From positions 108,466,270-108,530,269 of the forward strand of contig OY998180.1 in assembly GCA_963921935.1 (NCBI GenBank): 64,000 nt of DNA. Direction: 5' to 3'. The stretch is from Galeruca laticollis. Lineage: Eukaryota; Arthropoda; Insecta; Coleoptera; Chrysomelidae. Below, piece by piece: positions 23,887 to 35,900 of this stretch; the first letter of the stretch is position 1; every line of letters begins with the position of its first letter. The notes beneath the pieces were generated by a model. The model was not told where the DNA came from. It did not search any database and saw only the letters and a program-made list of their open reading frames with translations. The translations under genes were made by a program, and so were the position numbers.

Positions 23887-24099
23887 TTATTTTGAATTTC
23901 TAAAGTGGCAATTTTGGTAATGATAATTTTCGGAAGGAGTGGGGCTTCCGCCCTGTAGATCCTTCAAGCAGTTGTTGAAGAATAGGTAGACGCCATTATC
24001 AGTGTTGTTGCTTTTGCTGTGCCCTTTTGGCAGCAAGTTGTCTCCATATCCTGTGGATAGGTTTAAAGGAGGATCCGTATTAAGCGGGATTTTGAGCAC
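23887..24099 (-). CDS. Unrecognised short ORF in the left palindrome arm
   Basis: A 70-codon frame with LKIPLNTDPPLNLSTGYG, GDNLLPKGHSKSNNT and VYLFFNN. The same frame is present in the right arm at 62897-63127, antisense to the presumed LTR in both cases. I know no family for it. Shared presence follows from the palindrome and does not by itself show selection; the two copies diverge by an indel after VYLFFNN. Probably a relic or chance frame. Confidence 0.25.
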   Translation of the reverse strand: MLKIPLNTDPPLNLSTGYGDNLLPKGHSKSNNTDNGVYLFFNNCLKDLQGGSPTPSENYHYQNCHFRNSK

Positions 24100-24721
24100 A
24101 CCTGTTGTTTTGAGGATTGGAGTTGTTCAATCGTTCATCACGTCTAATTATTAGGATTTGAGATTTAGTGGTAGAGACGCCATTTTAAGAAATCTCGATT
24201 TTTCGAGGTAAGTCTTTTGGATAATATTTCTCTTGTGAACCTACATCTTTCATGGTTTTGTTTTAGATTTTTTTTGGCACGTTTCAATTGGAAAATTCCC
24301 ATTTCCATTGGAAAACCAGATATTCAGATAGTTCTCCGGAATCAACTTTAAAACAAATTAGGAAGTCGGGGTAAGCTGTATAAAAATATCTTTGATGATA
24401 TGGTGTTCGCAATCGGAGATCTAGAAATATTATTTAATGCAGTGGCTACTTTCTTAGTCTGATGTATTTGTCGCCACATGGTGAAAGTTATTTTCCATAG
24501 TATCCAGTTGATTGCTGCCAGCCTCGTGAAAACACGTTTTCGTGCAGGTAGACAAATTTTTTTGGTCTTATCTGATTAGTGTTACTTTTATTTTTATATC
24601 TACATTTTTCTTCTTTTAAAATAATACTTTTGAAGATAACAAAAATGAATTTGATAATTAAAACAATCCTTTGTTGTTAATGAATAAAATAAATTAATCT
24701 TGGAGTTTATAATTTTGTAAT

Positions 24722-24726
24722 CCATT
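24722..24726. other. Target-site duplication (left), CCATT
   Basis: CCATT directly precedes the 5' LTR of the BEL/Pao element and is repeated directly after the 3' LTR at 60749-60753. BEL/Pao integrases make 4-6 bp duplications. The matching position in the right palindrome arm (62256-62260, complement) has one copy. Confidence 0.95.
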
Positions 24727-25531
24727 TGTAGAAATTCACAAAATTCCTACAATAGTTCGAATATCAACCCTGCCCAATCGTCGATCTTCGTTCATTCTCG
24801 TAAGCCTGCTATGCCTTATTTAAAGGCAGTTCGCGCTCATCTCATCCTCATTTCCTCAACAATCATCGACCTGAACAGACGAAAAAGGTTTACTGTACAG
24901 TGCTTTCAAATTTACACCCGATAAAATGGGTATTTTGCAAACTAACAATTAAGTGAAAAGTAACCATCCTAAATTCAGTGCTATTCCAACTGTGAGTACA
25001 TTATTTATTGTATAAAAATTCAACCATCTCCGAAGTTAGAATAACTGGGGAGATATTTCTACATGCACGTGCTAAATCAACTTTAATATCACCATCAGCC
25101 CCATTAATTGCAGGGTTGCCGTTTTTCATTTGTTCTACCATAAGTTGGAATTTAATTTACCTATTTGTAATTATTTAGCTGAATGTATATTGTGTATATA
25201 TATTTACATTGTTGTCCAAGAACCACTGTATGTGAACGTTTCAGATTACATGTGTTTGTAACGGTAGTTTATAGTTGCAATTCCCGCCTGCTCCACGTGT
25301 TCAATTAAATTAAAGTATTTCTAAAAGAAAGGCTCTTTCATTATTTGTATCTTACTCCACAGTTTCGTGACATGAGTCACTGGTCCTTCGAAGCATTCAT
25401 TACACATTTAATAATTTATTTTAAGAGTTCTCACTAGATACTTCTAGTCGCTACCAAATGTAGAGAGGTGATAATTTGACAACACATCACTTTCACAAAA
25501 CCAGCGATCCTACCCTACACCTTCTCCTACA
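24727..25531 (+). mobile_element. 5' LTR of the BEL/Pao element
   Basis: 805 bp, TG...CA ends with a short terminal inverted repeat (TGTAG/CTACA). By hand alignment, 12 substitutions and no indels relative to the 3' LTR. It carries a TATA-like TTATTTAAA near 24816 upstream of a GTTCGCGCTCAT stretch, a plausible promoter start. Confidence 0.93.
24816..24824 (+). promoter_or_regulatory. TATA-like box in the BEL/Pao 5' LTR
   Basis: TTATTTAAA in a GC-richer context, about 90 bp into the LTR. The same site in the 3' LTR is TTATTTAAG. Assigned by position only. Confidence 0.35.
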
Positions 25532-25538
25532 TTTGTTT

Positions 25539-25556
25539 TGGTCCTTAGAGCCGGAT
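25539..25556 (+). other. BEL/Pao primer-binding site
   Basis: TGGTCCTTAGAGCCGGAT lies 7 bp after the LTR end and starts with TGG, as needed to pair with a tRNA CCA end. TTTGGTCCTTxGAGCCGG-type starts are common just inside insect BEL/Pao LTRs (recalled, not checked). The tRNA was not identified. Confidence 0.6.
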
Positions 25557-26373
25557 CTCCCGTCAAATTGACATTCTTATTATTTTTCACCCACAATTTC
25601 ACCATTTCAAATTACTGCTCTGCAATTTATATACAATTTCATGCAATAATCAACTTCTGTTATCAATTGGACAGTACGTTTTAACCTTGTAAAAAATAAA
25701 GAAGACAGTGATAGTGACTTTACTACGAACATTCGCATATATTATCGGTGTTATGCGTCCAGAAATTCTGCGCGAGCCGGCAACCCTGTCTAAATCTTCT
25801 GACCGACGGCTAGTTACCTGCCGACCCAAAATTGAGATGAACAAAACGAAGTAATTATCTTCGTTTTCCTATTTCGCCCTTCAAGACTACCTGCAGTGCA
25901 TATTTGCGATCCCGTTATTAGTGCATTGTGTATTTCATGAACGTTTGAATGACAATAATAATTGTTACTAGAATACATTGTTAGTTTCTGTAACTCTATC
26001 TATATTTTCTCAGCGTTTTTAGGTAAAACCTATAGTGTTATTTCTGTATACTGTGTGATATTTATACTTTGATTTATAAGTATTGAATATTTTTTATTAT
26101 TTTTATTACAATCTGTTTATGCTAACTTATCTAGTTGCCTAAATAGGACCTATTCTAATATTTATAACTTTAGTAGGTTCTATTGATTTCCTATAAACGG
26201 TTTAAGCTTTTAAGGATCACTAATTCATCTGCGGTTTCTAACGTTCTTCAATATTTTTTGTATATATTTGCTTACTTACTCATTTATATGATCTTTAGCA
26301 TAATTACACTAAACATTTATAATATAACCTTATTTCCTGATTAGTGGTGCTATAATAATCTCAATTCTCTAAA
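25557..26373 (+). other. BEL/Pao leader (untranslated)
   Basis: About 820 bp of AT-rich sequence between the primer site and the gag start, with no gene. It is somewhat long for the family. A reverse-strand frame at 25650-25844 has no recognisable content. Confidence 0.5.
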
Positions 26374-27487
26374 ATGGATTTAACTACTTTGAAAAATAAA
26401 CGCAAAGGTTGCAAAAACCAACTGTCTAGAATAGAAACCTTTCTCAGGGGCCTTAAGGGATCTGAGGAAATTCATCTCTTAAATGTTAAACTTGGTAATA
26501 TTTCGGGTAATTATGAATGTTATCAAAAAATTCAACTTGATATAGCTTCTCTTGCTTCCGAAGATCTCACTGACTCCGACACTGTTTAGGAAAATATAGT
26601 AGCGGATAGGTTCGAGAATGCTATCGCTAAACTTGAATCTATTATTGAAAGCCGCAAGGAAAAAATTGTTAACAATTCTGACATTCAATCTTCCAATGTG
26701 GTTCTAGAACTATGATGACAATTTTAAAATCTTAAATTCTTTGTACCAAACATTGGTAGAACAAAAAAGCTTATCAAAATGCACCGCTAGCGATTTAAAG
26801 GAATTTTATATAACCTCTCGAAAAACTTTTGATTTAATAAATAATACGGGTCATTCGTCTGAAATTAAATTTGAATCTTTGATTATATTTTTGCTCGAAC
26901 AAAAACTTGACTTCAATTCGCGAAAAGCATTCGAGAATGATCGAAGATCCGGGATGATTCCTTCCGCTGAAGAATTCTTTGAATTTCTAAACAAAAGACA
27001 ATCTGTTTTAGAAAATTAAAATCTTTTTGATCCCAATAATTCTAAGCCTAATTCTAGACAAATAGACAGCCGAAAAAATAATGTGTCGTTAGTCGCTAGT
27101 GTAAATCACCCTCCACATCAATCGTTTAGCGCTCGTTCAAATTGTTCCTATTGCAAAGACTCGCGCCATTCCATTTATGGATGTTCCAAATTCATATCTT
27201 CACATCCCAACGACCGGTATCAGTTTATCAAATCTAGAAAATCATGCATAAATTGTCTGAGTATCACACACACTCTACCGGAATGCAAATATTTGAAAAG
27301 ATGCTCTACTTGTGGGAAATCACATCACTCTTATCTTCATTTTGATAATCAATCGAGGTCAGTAAACATGCCTCAAAATCATAATCCATCAGTTAATGTT
27401 CAAGGTCGAAACGTGACCTCTCAATTCAGGACAAATAATACTGAATATCAACAATCAAATGTACACGTTGTAAATAGCCCTTTATAA
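26374..27487 (+). pseudogene. BEL/Pao gag (broken)
   Basis: The start ATG at 26374 gives MDLTTLKNKRKGCKNQLSRI, a typical BEL/Pao Gag N-terminus. Later parts have FYITSRKTFDLINNTGH and, near the C-terminus, two Cys/His clusters (CSYCKDSRHSIYGC and CINCLSITHTLPEC), then CSTCGKSHHSYLH, the nucleic-acid-binding fingers of Pao Gag. Lesions: stop at 26587, frame change before 26741, stops at 27017 and 27485. Gag would form the particle. Confidence 0.88.
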
Positions 27488-27968
27488 TCAAATAGGAATC
27501 CTGTAGTCAATGAACTTCTTGAATGTTCTAACTCCTCAGCTCCGCAAACCTCGCTTCATACTGTGGCGATATCTAAAAAAATAGTTCTGCTACCCACAGC
27601 TCTTGTAAACATCCGATGCTGTAATGGCCGGCAAATTGTGGCAAGAGCTCTCTTGGATTCCGGTAGCCAAATGAGCTTGATTGAAAGTTCTTTTGCAAAA
27701 AATTTACATTTACCTTCTCGAACACAAGTTGTATTTCTGGATTAGGTAGTACCACTTGTACTAAAAGTGGAGAAATACTAGATATCCAAATCAGTTCTCT
27801 TATCAGCCCATCTGCTAGTTTTAACGTTTCTTGTTCTATTATAAATCAAATTACTAACAATCTTCCGCAATTCTCTATAACTCCAGAAGCTCTAAAATTA
27901 CCAGAGCATATAAAACTTGAGCTCGCGGACCCCCCTTTTGTTTTAAACCGGTCCTGTAAATTTGCTGC
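27488..27968 (+). pseudogene. BEL/Pao aspartic protease region (broken)
   Basis: VNIRCCNGRQIVARALLDSG and then SGSQMSLIESSFAKNLHL contain the D-S-G catalytic motif of BEL/Pao proteases. The frame ends in a stop at 27743 and shifts before 27969. The protease would cut the Gag-Pol polyprotein. Confidence 0.82.
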
Positions 27969-29430
27969 TTGGTGCAGATATTTATTTTAATTTACTTAAA
28001 TCGAACGTTATTAATATGGGACCTAATTCCCCCTCTCGTTGAAACCTATCTAGGCTACGTCATTGCCGGTCCTATACCTAGGAACCCAGTTAATTTTGTT
28101 TCAAACCAAAATATTTCTCATTCTTTCCTAACCATTCATGATGCTCAATCGAATTAAGAAGATAATTTGAGCCGCCTAATGGAAAGATTCTGTGAACTAG
28201 AAACTATTCCTGAATCTAAACAACATTGCTCTAGTCAAGAATTTGCAGAGCAAATATTCCAATCTACTACTATCATTTTACCTTCAGGTCGTTATCAGGT
28301 CGATATGCCTTTTCTTCAAAATAAGCCTACAAAATTGGGTCAGTCATTTTGTATGGCACATCAACGATTTTCTACACTAGAGAAAAAATTTTATTCTAAC
28401 TCTACTTTCTTTCAGGACTATAGAAATGTTATAGTTGAATACCTTACTTTAAATCACGCGCAAGTGATTCCTCTAAGTTCCTATAATCATCCTACTAATG
28501 AATTTAAATATTTTATTCCTCATAGAGCTGTGATACGCGAACACAGTTCAACCCCTGTTCGAGTAGTCTTCGATTTTAGTGCCCGTACTGATACCGGGGT
28601 GTCATTTAATGATCTAACCTCAAAAGGCTATTAAGTACAGGATAATCTTTTCGATGTATTATGCAGGTCTCGTTGTTTTAAATTTGTTCTTTGTGCAGAT
28701 ATTCAAATGATGTACATATTTATAGATATAAATCCATCACAACGCCATTTTCAAAATTTTCTGTGGAGAGATAAACCTTCTGATCCCTTCACTTGTATTC
28801 AACTGTCAAGTCTAAGCTTTGGGCAAAACGGTGCCCCATATTTGGCCACCCGTGTCCTCAAAGACATAGCGGAGAAAAATCCTGAGTTTCCGAAAGCTCA
28901 GTTCGCGCTTCTCAAGCAAACCTATATGGACGATATTTTATCCGGTACTAATACTTTCTCAGATTTGAAAGCAATCTATTCTGAACTTAAAACTGTTTTA
29001 AATAAACATGGATTCAAGCTACATAAATGGCAATCCAATTCCGCTGAATCTTTATCTTCTATTTATCAATCTGCTTCCAATGAAATAGACGTCAATATAG
29101 ACCACTCTTCTAGTAAAATACTGGGGTTAAAATGGAATCCTATTTTTGATCTTTTGCTTATTCGTATTTCGGATGTACAAGAACCTACTATTCTAACTAA
29201 ACGTAGTATCTTAGTTTTTATTTCTTCTGTTTTTGACCCTCTGGGTGTAGTCAATCCCTTAATAGTTCAAGGAAAAATAATAATGCAAGCCCTATGGAAA
29301 TCCCAAATACCTTGGGATACGTCTATTTCGGATATCACCATTTTGCAAAGTTGGAAAAAATTTATCACTTTGGTTGCTGACATTTCAAATCTCTCCATCC
29401 CTAGGTATTTTATCAATAACAAAACATTAT
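27969..29430 (+). pseudogene. BEL/Pao reverse transcriptase (broken)
   Basis: Seen in order: VETYLGYVIAGPIP (linker), a RT N-terminal part with HRAVIREHSSTPVRVVFDF (28520-28575), FKFVLCADIQMMYIFIDINP after a stop at 28632, RHFQNFLWR, LSFGQNGAPYLATRVL, and the catalytic TYMDDILSG with YMDD at 28923-28934. These are the standard Pao RT blocks. Stops at 28156 and 28632 break it. From 28707 the frame is open for nearly 1.2 kb into RNase H, so the catalytic part is the least damaged. Confidence 0.9.
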
Positions 29431-29895
29431 CTTCTCTTTCTTTACACGGCTTCTGCGATGCCAGCCAATTGGCATACGGGGCTTGTGTCTATCTTGTTGC
29501 TCGGTACTGCTACAATACTTTCTCATCTCGGCTAGTTGCTGCCAAATCCCGAGTTAATCCTTTGAAAAGTAAACTTACCATCCCTAAATTAGAGCTATGC
29601 TCTATGGAATTACTTTCTATTTTATCTTCGCGTATTTTACAAATTCTGCTCAATATTGTTGCAATTGAATCTATACATTTATGGTCCGACTCTTTAGTGG
29701 CTTTAACATGGGTTAAAAAGTCTGAGTCGGAAATCTCTCCATTCGTTAAAAAACGAGTCCTTTCTATCCGAAATAATAGTGAAAATACTATATGGCGGCA
29801 TATCAGATCTTCGTTAAATCCCGCCGATCTTTTATCACGTGGAAAATTTCCCCCGATGTACATTTTTTCTGGTTTCACGGTTCTCCTTTTTTGAC
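29431..29895 (+). pseudogene. BEL/Pao RNase H (mostly open)
   Basis: LHGFCDASQLAYGACVYL holds the first Asp, PKLELCSMELLS the Glu and HLWSDSLVALTW another Asp. NPADLLSRG is the usual C-terminal motif of BEL/Pao RNase H. A frame change near 29850-29890 moves the following coding sequence to another frame. Confidence 0.88.
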
Positions 29896-31530
29896 TCAAA
29901 CCGATGATTTCAACTCTATTGATTCTTCCGAACTTCTAGACGAGGTACCCGAATGTCTCACAGTATCTCTTCCAATTACTAACTTGCCAGAGGAATTCTG
30001 GAAAACCGTATTCTCGAAAATTTCGAAATTTCGTATCCTACAAGGTGCAATTGCTTTTATGTTTAAATGGGTCCGCAAATTTCAAAGGCAAATCTCTACT
30101 ATAGAAAGTTATTTGTCTGTAGAGGAGCTTCGTAATGCCCATGACTTTATTATAAGACAAGTCCAGTCTTATTCTTTTTCCAAAGAAATCAATCTGCTAC
30201 AAAACAAAAAGTCAATTTCCAAATCCTAAATTCCTTCCACTTAACACTTTTCTTGATAAGGATGGTATACCCCGAGTAGGAGGCCGTCTTGAATTCTCCA
30301 ATTTGAATTTTGACCAGAAATTCCCCATTTTACTCCCAGAGAACGATCACGTCGTTGACCTACTAATTGATCAAGAACATAGACGTTTGGGTCATAGCGG
30401 AGCTCAAAATGTTCTTGGAAACCTGCTTCTTCGATATTGGCCTTTAAATGGTACTCGAAGAGTTAAAACTATTATTAAAAAATGTATTATTTGCTATAGA
30501 TTTAACGCTCAGTTTGCATCTCAGATTATGGCTCCTCTTCCAGTTGATAGAGTTCAAGTAGCTCGTCCGTTTTCCAAAACCGGGATAGATTTCGCGGGGC
30601 CAATCCTGATTCGCTCCTCCAGGCTGAGGAAAGCCCCCACTACTAAGGCATATATTGCTATATTCATATGTATGGTGACAAAGGCCATTCACATCGAACT
30701 CGTTCCAAATTTGTCTAACGAAGCATTTACTGCATCCCTTAGAAGGTTCATTGGGCGTCGAGGAAATCCTCAATTGATTTATTCGGATAACGGCACTAAC
30801 TTTATTGGAGCTCGTAACCAATTACGTGACTTGTCTAAATTCTTAAAATCTGGAAATAATCGTCATGAAATTCAGGATTTTCTTTCTTCTATTCCAATTG
30901 TTTGGAAATTTATTCCTCCTAGATCTCCACATTGGGGTGGTCTATGGGAGGCGGCCGTGAAGAGTGCCAAGTCCCATTAAAACAAACTGGTAGGCAATAC
31001 TTGTCTAACCTTTGAAGAGTTGTCCACTTTGCTAATTCAAATATAAGCTATATTAAATAGCCGCCCTTTGTACCCCCTTTCTGACGACCCTAATGATCTG
31101 TTGCCGCTTACCCCAGGACACTTTCTGGTCGGTGCTCCCCTCACTTCTTATCCTGAAAAGGATCTTTCTGATACAGCCTTAAATAGACTTTCACATTGGA
31201 ATGTATGTTCCAAACTTCAACAGGAATTTTGGAGAAAATGGTCTGTAGACTATCTGCACCGGTTGCAGCATAGACCCAAATAGCACCAACCGAAAAAAAC
31301 TTAGCTGTGAATCAGTAAGTCATTATTCAATCTGAAGATCGCCCTCCTTTAAATTGGCCACTTGCCAGGATAATAGAATTGTTAACTGGTAAGGATGGTA
31401 AAGTCCGCGCTGCACGTGTAAAAACGGCAGATGGTGAATATAATCGTCCTATAATAAAATTAGCTCCTCTACCTTGTAACGAGGTTTTCGTTACCAAGAG
31501 GTTATTTTGTGTCACCGGGCATAGTTCCAT
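29896..31530 (+). pseudogene. BEL/Pao integrase and pol C-terminus (broken)
   Basis: After a linker with FWKTVFSKISKFRILQGAIA, the zinc-binding part has HRRLGHSG and then IIKKCIICYRFN (HHCC). The catalytic core has KTGIDFAGPI (Asp), IYSDNGTNFIGA (Asp) and SPHWGGLWEAAVKSAKSH (Glu). The C-terminal part has LTPGHFLVGAPL, FWRKWSVDYLHRLQ and, after a frameshift, GKDGKVRAARVKTADGEYNR and PIIKLAPLP, the usual end of Pao pol. Frameshifts near 30230-30300 and 31285-31380; stop at 30978. Confidence 0.9.
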
Positions 31531-31539
31531 TTTGTATTT

Positions 31540-32045
31540 TCTGTCACTGAGTATATTTGTTTTATATTATATATTACCCGTTAGGTATTCTGGCCTACAT
31601 ATAAAAATTATTTCATAGTTTATGTCGCCGAGTATATCACTCGTTACATATTCGTTCCTTTGTATACAATACATTTTTTAGTTTATGCCGCCGACTGTAT
31701 TTTCATTTGATAGTTTATGTCACCGAGTATATATTTAAATTAAATTATTTCATAGTTTATGTCACCAAGTATATATTTAATTTAAATTATTTCATGGTTT
31801 ATGTCGCCGAGTATATATTCATTTTATTATGTATCACCCGTTACATATTCGTTCCTTTATATACAAAACATTTTTTTTGTTTATGCCGCCGACTGTATTT
31901 TCATTTGATAGTTTATGTCACCGAGTATATATTTAATTCATATTATGTATCACCTGTCACATATTAGTTTTTTTGTTTATAAATCATTTGATAGTTTATG
32001 CGCCGAGTATAATTTCATTTTAAAGTTTCTGTCGACGAGTATATA
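31540..32045 (+). repeat. Minisatellite just after pol, about 35-bp subunits in a 180-bp unit
   Basis: The motif AGTTTATGTCGCCGAGTATA, with TCACC, CCGCC or CGACG variants, recurs about eight times. A longer unit starting TATGTCGCCGAGTATAT recurs at 31621 and 31801 (180 bp apart), including CCCGTTACATATTCGTTCC or close variants. It is unrelated by eye to the large array, but lies in the same post-pol region of the BEL/Pao element. Confidence 0.8.
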
Positions 32046-32660
32046 TAATCATTTGTATATTGACTTATAATTAGTGTAAAGTATTGTAAATCTCCGTGAA
32101 CATTTTATTTTATATTATCCCCTGGTCTCGGAGTAGAACCAATTGTTGTAACAGGTTAATATTTATTCAAAATTCCGATATTTTTATTTCCTTCCTAGTT
32201 GCGATGGAGAAATCATTTTTTCTGGGTAAAGTATTTATTTCGATTTTAAAACCCAACATTTGAATGTACTGGTCTCCCCACTGCAACGAGGTAGATATTG
32301 ATAAAAGCGCACAGGTCGAGAGGGGGGGAAACCGTAAGGTTGGAAGGCAATTAGATTTTAAAAATCGAACAGAGAGTACCGAAGTGCCTGCCGACCGAAC
32401 CAGAAGTGAAAACTGTGCATCGTCCGCCGTAAATTGGTTAGATTCTTGCCGATTTTCTTATTGAGTTTTTATCCGCGTTGTAAAAAATTTTTCTTGATAA
32501 CTTATTGCTGTGAAGGTAAGAGTTTTAGTAATAATTAATCCGAAAATATTTGGTCTTTTCAATTATCAATTTAAAATATTTATGTAGTTGACTTTCATTT
32601 TAAAATAAGTTGAAATATCTTGTACATTAGAGTGTGGTAAACCATTTATATATCGTATCT
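32046..32660 (+). other. Unique spacer between minisatellite and satellite, with an LTR-start-like site
   Basis: No gene. GGTCTCGGAGTAGAACCAAT followed by TGTTGTAACAGG at 32144 resembles the end of a BEL/Pao internal region followed by an LTR start. No second copy was found upstream of gag, so this may be a relic 3' LTR start or coincidence. A GT donor-like GAAGGTAAG is near 32515. Confidence 0.4.
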
Positions 32661-32912
32661 GATGCAATACTTTTTCCGAGTTTCCTTTTAGTGAGTTTGG
32701 TTGAATATTAGTTCCGTTCTTTAATACATTTTCTTCAATTTTGCAAGGAAAATTCCTCATTGAAATATCCGTTTGCGCCAGGCATACATACACGCTAGGG
32801 CTGCCGGATATTTTAAGTTTTGAGTTCCCAGTTGCAATACTTTTTCCGAGTTTCCTTTTAGTGAGTTTGGTTGATATTCTCCCCGTTCTTTTTAATATGG
32901 ATTTGGTTAATG

Positions 32913-35900
32913 TTAGTTCCGTTCTTTAATACATTTTTCTTCGATTTTGCAAGGAAAATTCCTGATTGAAATATCCGTTTGCGCCAGGCATACATAGACG
33001 CTAGGGCTCCCGGATATTTTCAATCTTGAGTTCCCAGTTGCAATACTCTTTCCGAGTTTCCTTTTAGTGAGTTTGGTTGATGATCGCCCCGTTCTTTTTA
33101 ATACAGTTTCGGTTGAATATTAGTGCGGTTCTTTAATACATTCTCTTCGATTTTTGTAAGGAAAATTCCTGATTGAAATATCCGTTTGCGCCAGGCATAC
33201 ATAGACGCTAGGGCTCCCGGATATTTTAAATCTTCAGTTCCCAGTTGCAATACTTTTTCCGAGTTTCCTTTTAGTGAGTTTGGTCGATATTCGTCCCGTC
33301 CTTTTAATATGGGTTTTGTTAACATTAGTTCCGTTCTTTAATACATTTTCTTAGATTTTGCAAGGAAAATTCCTGATGGAAATATTCGTTTGCGCCAGGC
33401 ATACATACACGCTAGGGCTCCCGGATATTTTAAATCTTGAGTTCCCAAATGCAATACTTTTTCCCAGTTTCCTTTTAGTGAGTTTGGTTGAATATAAGTT
33501 CCGTTAATTAATACATTTTCTTCGATTTTGCAAGGAAAATTCCTGATTGAAATATCCGTTTGCGCCAGGCATACATACACGCTAGGGCTCCCGGATATTT
33601 TAAATCTTGAGTTCTCAGCTGGAATATTTTCAGAGTTTCCTTTTAGTGAGTTTGGTTGATATCCGCCCCGATCTTTTTAATACGGTTTTGGTTAATGTTA
33701 GTTCCGTTCTTTAATACATTTTTCTTCGATTTTGCAAGGAAAATTCCTGATTAAAATATCCGTTTGCGCAAGGCATACATAGATGCTAGGGCTCCCGGAT
33801 ATTTTAAATCTTGAGTTCTCAGTTGCAATACTCTTTCCGAGTTTCCTTTTAGTGAGTTTTGTTGATATTCGCCCCGTTCTTTTTAATACTTTTTCGGTTG
33901 AATATTAGTGCCGTTCTTTAATACATTTTCTTCGACTTTTGCAAGGAAAATTCCTGATTGAAATATCCGTTTGCGCCAGGCATACATAGACGCTAGGGCT
34001 CCCGGATATTTTAAATCTTGAGTTCCCAGTTGCAATACTTTTTCCGAGTTTCCTTTTAGTGAGTTTGGTTGATATTTGCCCCGTTCTTTTTAATACGGTT
34101 TTGGTTAATGTTAGTTCCGTTCTTTAATACATTTTTCTTCGATTTTGCAAGGAAAATTCCTGATTGAAATATCCGTTTGCGCAAGGCATACATAGATGCT
34201 AGGGCTCCCGGATATTTTAAATCTTGAGTTCTCAGTTGCAATACTCTTTCCGAGTTTCCTTTTAGTGAGTTTTGTTGATATTCGCACCGTTCTTTTTAAT
34301 ACTTTTTCGGTTGAATATTAGTGCCGTTCTTTAATACATTTTCTTCGACTTTTGCAAGGAAAATTCCTGATTGAAATATCCGTTTGCGCCAAGCATACAT
34401 AGACGCTAGGGCTCCCGGATATTTTAAATCTTGAGTTCCCAGTTGCAATACTTTTTCCGAGTTTCCTTTTAGTAAGTTTGGTCGATATTCGTCCCGTCCT
34501 TTTAATATTGGTTTTGTTAACATTAGTTCCGTTCTTTAATACATTTTCTTCGATTTTCCAAGGAAAATTCCCGATTGAAATATCCGTTTGCGCCAGGCAT
34601 ACATAGACGCTAGGGCTCCCGGATATTTTAAATCTTGAGTTCCCAGTTGCAATACTTTTTCCGAGTTTCCTTTTAGTGAGTTTGGTTGATATTCGTCCCG
34701 TCCTTTTAATATCGGTTTTGTTAACATTAGTTCCGTTCTTTAATACATTTTCTTCGATTTTCCAAGGAAAATTCCCGATTGAAATATCCGTTTGTGCCAG
34801 GCATACATACACGCTAGGGCTTCCGGATATTTTAAATCTTGAGTTCCCATTGCAATACTTTTTCCGAGTTTCCTTTTAGTGAGTTTGGTTGATATTCGTC
34901 CCGTTCCTTTTAATAGGGGTTTTGTTAACATTAGTTCCGTTCTTTAATACATTTTCTTCGATTTTTGCAAGGAAAATACCTGATAGAAATATCCGTTTGC
35001 GCCAGGCATACATAGACGCTAGGGCTCCCGGATATTTTAAATCTTGAGTTCTCAGTTGCAATACTCTTTCCGAGTTTCCTTTTAGTGAGTTTTGTTGATA
35101 TTCGCACCGTTCTTTTTAATACTTTTTCGGTTGAATATTAGTGCCGTTCTTTAATACATTTTCTTCGACTTTTGCAAGGAAAATTCCTGATTGAAATATC
35201 CGTTTGCGCCAAGCATACATAGACGCTAGGGCTCCCGGATATTTTAAATCTTGAGTTCCCAGTTGCAATACTTTTTCCGAGTTTCCTTTTAGTGAGTTTG
35301 GTTGATATTTGCCCCGTTCTTTTTAATACGGTTTTGGTTAATGTTAGTTCCGTTCTTTAATACATTTTTCTTCGATTTTGCAAGAAAAATTCCTGATTGA
35401 AATATCCGTTTGCGCCAGGCATACATAGACGCTAGGGCTCCCGGATATTTTAAATCTTGAGTTCCCAGTTGCAATACTCTTTCCGAGTTTCTTTTTAGTG
35501 AGTTTGGTTGATATTCGCCCCGTTCTTTTTAATACTTTTTCGGTTGAATATTCGTGCCGTTCTTTAATACATTTTCTTCGATTTTTGCAAGGAAAATTCC
35601 TGATTGAAATATCCGTTTGCGCCAGGCATACATAGACGCTAGGGCTCCCGGATATTTTAAATCTTCAGTTCCCAGTTGCAATACTTTTTCCGAGTTTCCT
35701 TTTAGTAAGTTTGGTCGATATTCGTCCCGTCCTTTTAATATTGGTTTTGTTAACATTAGTTCCGTTCTTTAATACATTTTCTTCGATTTTCCAAGGAAAA
35801 TTCCCGATTGAAATATCCGTTTGTGCCAGGCATACATACACGCTAGGGCTTCCGGATATTTTAAATCTTGAGTTACCATTGCAATACTTTTTCCGAGTTT

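Larger units (their letters stand above)
23424..24726 (+). repeat. Palindrome left arm, outer part (LTR-like), split by the BEL/Pao element
   Basis: Begins TGTAACGGTATTAAAATTC and is repeated in reverse complement at the far end of the right arm, which ends at 63574 as the complement of TGTTACGGTATT. Anchors along the arm, such as TTTCCATTGGAAAACCAG near 24300 and its complement near 62680, keep order and spacing. It continues after the BEL/Pao insertion at 60754. The TGTTACGG start and the inner end beside primer-site-like sequence suggest an LTR of about 2 kb. Confidence 0.75.

Noticed and set aside
34318..34812. Long open frame in the satellite (also at 44118-44612) that could look like a repetitive protein
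   Set aside because: It appears because monomers of 205-208 bp happen to keep frame briefly. Neighbouring monomers with 168-172 bp or indels break it, and frames are open on both strands. There is no start context or domain. Repeat, not gene.
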